Shown: in pieces, positions 59,038 through 64,000 of the stretch
Position numbering within the stretch: position 1 is the stretch's first letter
Layout of the letters: the number at the start of each line of letters is the position of its first letter
Assembly: GCA_020633235.1 (NCBI GenBank)
Contig: JACKEA010000001.1
Span: forward strand, 62,001 to 126,000
DNA: 64,000 nucleotides
Direction: 5' to 3'
Source: Polyangiaceae bacterium
GTDB lineage: Bacteria > Myxococcota_A > Polyangia > Polyangiales > Polyangiaceae
Notes under the pieces: generated by a model
Databases searched by the model: none
What the model was told of the DNA's origin: nothing
The model's input: the letters and a program-made list of their open reading frames with translations, nothing else
Translations under genes and position numbers: made by a program

Positions 59038-59979
59038 TCAGTGGACGATGACGGCGGTATCGCCCCGCTTGATGTCCAGGTGCAGATGATTGCGGTGCGC
59101 TGCGTTGAAGCCGGGCGTGAGCAGATGATGGAACACGCCGGCCCGCGCCAGGTCGCACACGATGTCGTGCAGGGCCACCGTTTCGGGCGTCGGCGCTTCG
59201 GGCTGGCTCTCTGCACCACACGCCTTGTCCCCCACCGTGCCGTGCCAATCCCGCTCCACGGACAGCTCGCGGCCGTCCGCCAGCGTCATGCTGAAGACGT
59301 CCATCGCCAAGCCGTAGGCGTGCTGACTCTTGGCGTGCTTGCCGGGTAGGTGAGCTTTCGGGCGATAGAAGTTGTCGACCCGCACCGACGCCACGTCGTG
59401 GCGCGTGAGCACCGCTGCCATGTCCACGAGCGTCAGCGCCAAGCGACAATCGAGAATGCCATAGGGGCTCTTGCCGCCGGGTGCCACGAAGCGCACGCCC
59501 CCGATCTTTCCAGTGATGCGTCGCGGATTGGCGACCCCCGGCGTTGCGCGACGAGCTCGACCCACGGCCAGCTTCTGCTTGGCGAGCTCCGCGCGACAGG
59601 CGGCCGGCGACAGATTCGCCCAACGATGTGCCGGCGTCTTGGCTGCCGGAGGCGGATTCACCAAGTCCTGGAACGCGTAGTGCTCGGGCTCCGGCTCGGG
59701 AGCTTCGGGCGCGGCTTCGGCGTCGGCCACACCCGCGTCCTGTCCATGTTCATCTGGGGGTTGGTCCGCCGCGGGCTCATCGGGGACGGTCGGTGCGTCC
59801 TCTCGCGGCGCGGGCACGGGTGTGGGCTCGCTCGCCCGCAGCAAGGTGGACGGCTCACGGTGCTGCTCGGCAGCAGCGCAGCCACTGGCGCTCGCGACCA
59901 GGACGGCGAGCGCGCTCACGATCAACGCACGCACGACCCTACGTGCTCGCCGGGCCTTGGGCGGAGGGTCCGCCTTCAT
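59038..59979 (-). CDS. Extensin-like (M15-fold) lipoprotein
   Basis: 313 residues from the ATG at 59979. Signal with SGC lipobox near residue 36, a Pro/Asp/Glu-rich disordered region (about 45-115), then an extensin_C-like domain: GILDCRLALTLVDMAAVLT, VDNFYRPKAHL, SQHAYGLAMDVFS and AHRNHLHLDI. The His-x-Asp and His-x-His patterns match the zinc site of the VanY/M15 fold, so peptidoglycan or murein peptide cleavage is likely. Start overlaps the methyltransferase gene by 41 bases. The disordered segment contains repeat copy 4. Confidence 0.7.
   Translation of the reverse strand: MKADPPPKARRARRVVRALIVSALAVLVASASGCAAAEQHREPSTLLRASEPTPVPAPREDAPTVPDEPAADQPPDEHGQDAGVADAEAAPEAPEPEPEHYAFQDLVNPPPAAKTPAHRWANLSPAACRAELAKQKLAVGRARRATPGVANPRRITGKIGGVRFVAPGGKSPYGILDCRLALTLVDMAAVLTRHDVASVRVDNFYRPKAHLPGKHAKSQHAYGLAMDVFSMTLADGRELSVERDWHGTVGDKACGAESQPEAPTPETVALHDIVCDLARAGVFHHLLTPGFNAAHRNHLHLDIKRGDTAVIVH
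59760..59778 (-). repeat. Dispersed repeat copy 4, inside a coding region
   Basis: GTTGGTCCGCCGCGGGCTC, preceded by CATCTGGG, is the fourth copy of the repeat; on the coding strand it encodes part of the disordered Pro/Asp-rich stretch of the extensin-like protein. The 24-base match to copy 2 is too long for chance. Confidence 0.45.
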
Positions 59980-60595
59980 CCCGCCGCGTGGACGGCTGCG
60001 CGGGGACCGTGCGCTTTTCCGCGACGCACAGCCAGGCTGCGGCAGGGCTTGGATTGTGCGCGCGAAACCACGTCGCCCGCAGCTCTTTGAGCGCCAGGGT
60101 CGGCTCCACCGCGGTGGCGATGTCACGCACCGAGCGACGCGGGGGCCCATGCTCGCGGTCCCTGCCCTCGGTGCTGCCGATCAACGAGAGCCACACTCCG
60201 CCCGGCGACAGACAGCTCGCTACACGCTTCGCGAAGGCGGCGCGCTCCGACGCTTCGTCGAAGATGTGAAAGCAACCACGGTCGAACACCAGGTCGAAGG
60301 GGCCGTCGTGGATCTCGTCGTTCAGGAAGTCGAGGCAGCGAAACGAAACGGAGCCGCCGGCGTGCTCCGCCTTCGCCTTCTCGATGGCGAGGGGCGAGAG
60401 GTCCACGCCCAACACGGAGAACCCGCGCTGCGCCAGCCAGCGCGCGTTGGTGCCCGTGCCGCAGCCCACCTCGAGGGCGCGCCCCGGGCGCGCGAGCCCG
60501 GTGCTCACGGCCTGCTCCAGATGCTCATCCACCACGCCCACGTCCCAGGGGGTGTCTCCCGAGCGATAGCGTTCGTCCCACATCCCTTGGCTCAT
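59939..60595 (-). CDS. Class I SAM-dependent methyltransferase (TPMT-like)
   Basis: 218 residues from the ATG at 60595. MWDERYRSGDTPWDVGVVDE is the N-terminal segment of the TPMT/thiocyanate-methyltransferase-like group; LEVGCGTGTNARWLAQRGF is motif I; LGVDLSPLAI and CLDFLND complete the SAM pocket; FDRGCFHIFD holds motif IV. Predicted to methylate a small thiol, halide or toxic substrate. Coupled by overlap to the extensin-like gene. Confidence 0.8.
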   Translation of the reverse strand: MSQGMWDERYRSGDTPWDVGVVDEHLEQAVSTGLARPGRALEVGCGTGTNARWLAQRGFSVLGVDLSPLAIEKAKAEHAGGSVSFRCLDFLNDEIHDGPFDLVFDRGCFHIFDEASERAAFAKRVASCLSPGGVWLSLIGSTEGRDREHGPPRRSVRDIATAVEPTLALKELRATWFRAHNPSPAAAWLCVAEKRTVPAQPSTRRDEGGPSAQGPAST

Positions 60596-60733
60596 GGCCG
60601 CCACATGTAGCAAAGCGGCATCGGAGCGCCAGGTCGCTGCGCCAATGTCGGCGGGAAACCTACCTCGACCCGCATGTTTGCCGAGGTTGTGGGATGGTAA
60701 GCTGGTGATCCTCGTGCGGCGGAGGTGCTCGTG

Positions 60734-61384
60734 ATGCGTGTTGGCAAGACTCTGGGTTTGCTCGGTCTCTCACTCGTGATGCTGCTGGGCTGCAGCAGTG
60801 AGGATTCGGGCAGCGGTGGTCAAGGGGCGACGGGCGGTGGCGGCGCCACGGGGGGTGGCAGTTCGACGGGGGGCGCTTCGAGCGGTGGCAGCAGCGCCAC
60901 CGGTGGAAGCGGCAACACGGGCAACACCAGCTCGGGGGAGCCTGCAGCGCTGGCCGGTATCACCCAGCTGCACAACGCAGCGCGGGCCACCGAAGGCCTG
61001 TCGCCATTGACCTGGGACCCCGCCCTCGCGGCCATCGCTCAAGCCTGGGCGGACAGCTGCGTGGACAACGAAGCGCCCACGGGGCTCATCGATCACAACC
61101 AAGGCCGCAGCGACAACTACCCGGGCTACGTGGGCGAGAACATCTACGGCTCGAGCGGCAAGGCCACTGCCGAGGGCGCTGTCTCCTCCTGGATGAGCGA
61201 GAAGGCGGACTACGACATCAGCACCGGCCAATGCGCGAGCGTGTGCGGCCACTACACCCAGGTGATGTGGTCGACGACGACGAAGCTCGGCTGCGGCATC
61301 TCGAATTGCGCCGGGCTGAAGTACGCGAACAGCATCGTGTGCGACTACGCGCCGGGCGGTAACACCGGCGGCAAGCCGTTCTGA
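60734..61384 (+). CDS. CAP/SCP (PR-1-like) lipoprotein
   Basis: 216 residues from the ATG at 60734 with GGAGG nine bases upstream. Lipobox MLLGC, a Gly/Ser/Thr linker (residues 22-70), then a CAP domain with LHNAAR, GENIYGS, VCGHYTQVMW and IVCDYAPGGN followed by GGKPF. The motif spelling is strikingly close to plant and animal PR-1 proteins; the two His and two Glu of the cavity appear conserved (LHNAAR His, GEN Glu, GHYTQ His). CAP proteins bind lipids or sterols. No operon partner. Confidence 0.85.
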   Translation: MRVGKTLGLLGLSLVMLLGCSSEDSGSGGQGATGGGGATGGGSSTGGASSGGSSATGGSGNTGNTSSGEPAALAGITQLHNAARATEGLSPLTWDPALAAIAQAWADSCVDNEAPTGLIDHNQGRSDNYPGYVGENIYGSSGKATAEGAVSSWMSEKADYDISTGQCASVCGHYTQVMWSTTTKLGCGISNCAGLKYANSIVCDYAPGGNTGGKPF

Positions 61385-61538
61385 CGCCGTAGCGCGAGGT
61401 CGGGGCGCGACGGGGATCGCGCCGGACCGACATGATCTCGGTCCCGGGGCGGCTTTCCCGAAGGGCTCGGCTGTGCTAAGCGGCTGCGCACATTTCCGTA
61501 CACTTGCTCGGGAGCACGGTGCGGAGGGGATGAAAGCC

Positions 61539-62543
61539 ATGAATTACCGACATTTGCGTTGGCCAGTGGTGGTCTTTGGGCTGGCTCTGGGCGTGGGATT
61601 CAGCGCCTGCGCAGGCACGGAGACGCCCTCGGAGTCGGGGCAGCAGGCCCAGGCGGCGACCCGCCTGCCGGATCGCTTCGAGCGCACGCTGCCTTGGGGC
61701 GAGGCGGACGACGAGCTCGGCCTCCGGCCAGCGGTTGCCGAGAGCATCGCCTACGGGCCGAACGCGGTGGCCGTGACCACGCACGGCGTGCTGCTGCTCG
61801 ATCGCCTGAAGCAGCGAGTGGTGATGGTGGACGACGCGCACGCGCTCCGCACCGTGGCAAAGGTCAGTGAGGACAACGAAGATCTGGTGGCGGGCACCGA
61901 CGGCGCGTTCGTGGCCTACAGCCCCGTGCGGGCGCGCGCGAGCTTCTACGACGCGAACGGCGCTCCGGCGGGGGAGCTGTCGATCCCGCGGGCGCTGACG
62001 AACGGCGTGCGGCTCTCGCTCGGCATCTCGCGCAGGCTATCGCTGGTCACGGGCTACCAAGAGCAGATCGCCATCGGCAGTCCGGCGGCGCCGATGGCAC
62101 TTTCGGTTTCGCTCGCGGCGAAGCGTGAAGGCGCCCACGTGCTCGCCGATGGTCGCGGCGTCGTGGTTCGCGTGGAAGATGGCGCGGGCACCCTGGAGGT
62201 CGTGTCGCAGCCCACGGAACAGGAGCGGAGCGCGGTCGTCGGCAGTGTCGCGCTTCCCGGCAGCATGACCGCGGCGCGGGTCGTTGGCGGCGACGCCAGC
62301 ACGGTTTGCCTGCGCACGGAACAGGTCGCCTTCGGGGCGAAGCTCTCGGTCAGCCGGCGCGCGCTGTGCGTGAGCACGAAGAGCTGGAAGGTGGTGCTGG
62401 ATCAGGCGTTGCCCGCGGTGGGGCTGTACGTGCCGCGCACGGAGGTCGCCTACGGTGACGGCCATCTCGCGGTCATTCGCCCGACCGAGGCGGGGCTCGA
62501 GGTTTCGGCTGTGCGCGTCGTCCGCACGGAGGTGTCGCAATGA
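61539..62543 (+). CDS. Propeller-like lipoprotein
   Basis: 334 residues from the ATG at 61539 (an in-frame ATG at 61530 has a worse SD spacing). Lipobox SAC near residue 22, a linker, then repeated short strand pairs (GPNAVAVTTHGVLLLDR, GTDGAFVAYSPVRARASFYD, GDASTVCLRTEQVAFGAKLS, VAYGDGHLAVIRP) typical of a beta-propeller. Function unknown. Its stop overlaps the start of the NlpC/P60 gene (ATGA), so the two are translated together and may interact. Confidence 0.6.
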   Translation: MNYRHLRWPVVVFGLALGVGFSACAGTETPSESGQQAQAATRLPDRFERTLPWGEADDELGLRPAVAESIAYGPNAVAVTTHGVLLLDRLKQRVVMVDDAHALRTVAKVSEDNEDLVAGTDGAFVAYSPVRARASFYDANGAPAGELSIPRALTNGVRLSLGISRRLSLVTGYQEQIAIGSPAAPMALSVSLAAKREGAHVLADGRGVVVRVEDGAGTLEVVSQPTEQERSAVVGSVALPGSMTAARVVGGDASTVCLRTEQVAFGAKLSVSRRALCVSTKSWKVVLDQALPAVGLYVPRTEVAYGDGHLAVIRPTEAGLEVSAVRVVRTEVSQ

Positions 62544-64000
62544 AGGCGCTCCGAGCGGCCCTCTTGGGCCTGGGCGTGCTGTCCTTGGGCGGCACCGCCC
62601 TCGGCATCACACGCACCGAAGCCATCGTGCGAGCCAAGGCGTTCTCGTTCCACCCCTGGACCGCCACGGCGGCGAACCAGACGGCCTCGTGCAACGGCGC
62701 CTACAAGAGCGTCAACTCGCCGGGGGACTACATGGGGCTGCCCTACGACTGGGGTGGCTACATGTCGCTGTTCGAGTTCGATCAGCAGATCAAGGCGGGC
62801 TACGGCGCGGGCTCCTATCCCGCGGACGGCATTCTGGATTGCACCAGCGGGCTGGATTGCTCCGGGTTCGTCAGCCAGGCGTGGAAGTCGGGCCACATCA
62901 CCACCAGCACGGCGGACACCGTTTCCAGCGCCATTGCGCTGTCCGAGATGCTCCCGGGAGACATCTTCAACGACGCCGGCAACCACATGGCGATGTACAG
63001 CCACAAGTTGGGGAACGGGGACCCGGTGCTGTACGAGTCCGTGTTCTACAACGTGCATCTGAGCATGCCCGGGTGGTCTTGGGTGAACGGCTTCGTGCCG
63101 CGGCGTTACCAGAACATCACCGGAACGTCCGCCGCCACGCCGGACGGAACGCTGGCGGATCCCGTCAAGATCGGCAGCTTCCCGTTCACGGATTCCCGCA
63201 GCACGCAGAGCTCCATGAGCGACGTACTGGACGGGTGCGGCACGGCGCCCAACACGGACGAGAGCGGCCCCGAGGTGGTGTACCAGGTGACGCTGACCCA
63301 GCCCGGTCAGCTCACCGTCAGCGTGCAGGACGACGTGGGCGTGGACATCGACGTGCACCTGTACACGTCCGCGAACACCAACGACTGCGTGGCGCGCGCC
63401 GACAGCACCTTCACGGAAGCCGTGGATTGCGGCACTTACTACGTTGTCGCGGACACCTGGACCACGCTCGCGGGGAACTACACCCTCACGGTGGACTTCG
63501 CACCCGCTTCAGGTCAGGCCTGCGGTTCTGGCCCGCCCAAGTACGACTTCAAGGGTGCCCCCGGCACGCCCTGCGCGTACCCGGGAAACCAGACGCTGCC
63601 GTTCTGCAACCCGAACCTGGGTGCGGACACCTGCCTGTACACTTCGAGCTCGAGCTTCTGCTCCATGCCGTGTGGATCCGCGTCGGACTGCGGCGCCCTG
63701 CCCGGCGCGTGCTGCGCGGACATCGGTAGCGGGGAGAAGTACTGCTTGCCCGCGGCTCAGTGCGGCGCGGCGCCGGGGGACGCCGGCGTGACGCCCAAAC
63801 CGGACGCGGGCGGCGATCCGACGGACGCGGGTGTGGGCGGAAGCGGCGCCACCACCGGCACCGGCGGTGCGGGCGGGGGCAGCGCGGGGACCATGCCCGG
63901 CACCGGCAGCTACGGCGGGCTCAATGCCGGCGGCGCAGGGAACGCCGCGCCGGCTTCGCAGGGCTCGGACAGCGGCGGCTGCAGCACTGCGCCGCGGAAG
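62540..64000 (+). CDS. Secreted NlpC/P60-like peptidase with PPC-like domain, runs off the right edge
   Basis: 487 codons are open to the window edge. Sec signal (about 25 residues), then an NlpC/P60-like core with GLDCSGFVSQAW (catalytic Cys) and GDIFNDAGNHMAMYS (His); a PPC-like beta domain (PGQLTVSVQDDVGVDIDVHL, DCGTYYVVADTW, AGNYTLTVDF); a Cys-rich segment (CSMPCGSASDCGALPGACC); and a Gly/Ala linker. The last residues SDSGGCSTAPRK are the start of a MYXO-CTERM-like tail, as in the 2718 gene. Hydrolyses peptidoglycan amide bonds. Coupled by ATGA to the propeller-like lipoprotein. Confidence 0.75.
   Translation, partial: MKALRAALLGLGVLSLGGTALGITRTEAIVRAKAFSFHPWTATAANQTASCNGAYKSVNSPGDYMGLPYDWGGYMSLFEFDQQIKAGYGAGSYPADGILDCTSGLDCSGFVSQAWKSGHITTSTADTVSSAIALSEMLPGDIFNDAGNHMAMYSHKLGNGDPVLYESVFYNVHLSMPGWSWVNGFVPRRYQNITGTSAATPDGTLADPVKIGSFPFTDSRSTQSSMSDVLDGCGTAPNTDESGPEVVYQVTLTQPGQLTVSVQDDVGVDIDVHLYTSANTNDCVARADSTFTEAVDCGTYYVVADTWTTLAGNYTLTVDFAPASGQACGSGPPKYDFKGAPGTPCAYPGNQTLPFCNPNLGADTCLYTSSSSFCSMPCGSASDCGALPGACCADIGSGEKYCLPAAQCGAAPGDAGVTPKPDAGGDPTDAGVGGSGATTGTGGAGGGSAGTMPGTGSYGGLNAGGAGNAAPASQGSDSGGCSTAPRK

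Overview
The window is GC-rich, gene-dense DNA from a large-genome member of the Myxococcota, most likely the Polyangiales. The support is cumulative: several secreted proteins carry a lipobox followed by a Gly/Ser-rich linker; at least one and probably two proteins end in a MYXO-CTERM-like tail; four eukaryote-like Ser/Thr kinases of varied architecture lie close to many two-component proteins; and there is an ECF41-type sigma factor. I see no rRNA, tRNA, CRISPR array, integrase, transposase or phage gene.

Layout. 0-6.6 kb: a truncated short-chain dehydrogenase, two Gly-linker lipoproteins, a VanY-type carboxypeptidase with an NBR1-like Ig domain, a degenerate GyrB-like ATPase-domain protein and two unknown proteins. 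6.7-16.3 kb: an MepA-like peptidase, a zinc-ribbon protein, a decayed macro-domain pseudogene, small enzymes, and a TPP-enzyme/epimerase/SDR operon that faces a TetR regulator across two copies of a palindromic operator. 16.3-21.6 kb: an M61-like lipoprotein without HExxH, a DUF333 lipoprotein, a papain-type protease, and a carboxymuconolactone-decarboxylase/ECF41 operon with a recognisable ECF41 promoter, followed by an alpha/beta-hydrolase remnant. 21.8-32.1 kb: a three-gene coupled operon ending in hypF, a dolichol/phytol-kinase-like protein, GST, a membrane metallophosphoesterase, aconitase, and two small unknown proteins. 32.3-41.3 kb: a signalling island (NtrC-type regulator, GAF/PAS kinase, Rcp1-type receiver, hybrid kinase, receiver, pseudo-histidine kinase, CBS protein, Ser/Thr kinase). 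41.5-49.9 kb: DUF4398/OmpA envelope genes, two more Ser/Thr kinases, MscS, GIY-YIG and a formylglycine-generating-enzyme-like lipoprotein. 50-53.5 kb: a 992-residue NfnA-NfnB-rubredoxin-rubrerythrin fusion and DarP. 53.5-64 kb: Cys-rich lipoproteins, a BASS transporter, VOC protein, extensin-like peptidase, methyltransferase, CAP protein, and a propeller-like lipoprotein coupled to an NlpC/P60 peptidase that runs off the right edge.

How the parts may work together. The 32-41 kb island looks like a phosphorelay hub with a ChpT-like intermediate. The 49995 fusion could carry reducing power from NAD(P)H or ferredoxin to a di-iron peroxidase inside one polypeptide. Many of the remaining genes remodel or decorate the cell envelope (VanY, MepA-like, extensin-like, NlpC/P60, OmpA, DUF4398 and numerous lipoproteins).

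An expression theme also emerges. Eight genes without a Shine-Dalgarno site have a TAnnnT hexamer exactly 6-7 nt before the start codon, which suggests leaderless transcription. All functions are inferred by reading motifs; no database search was run.
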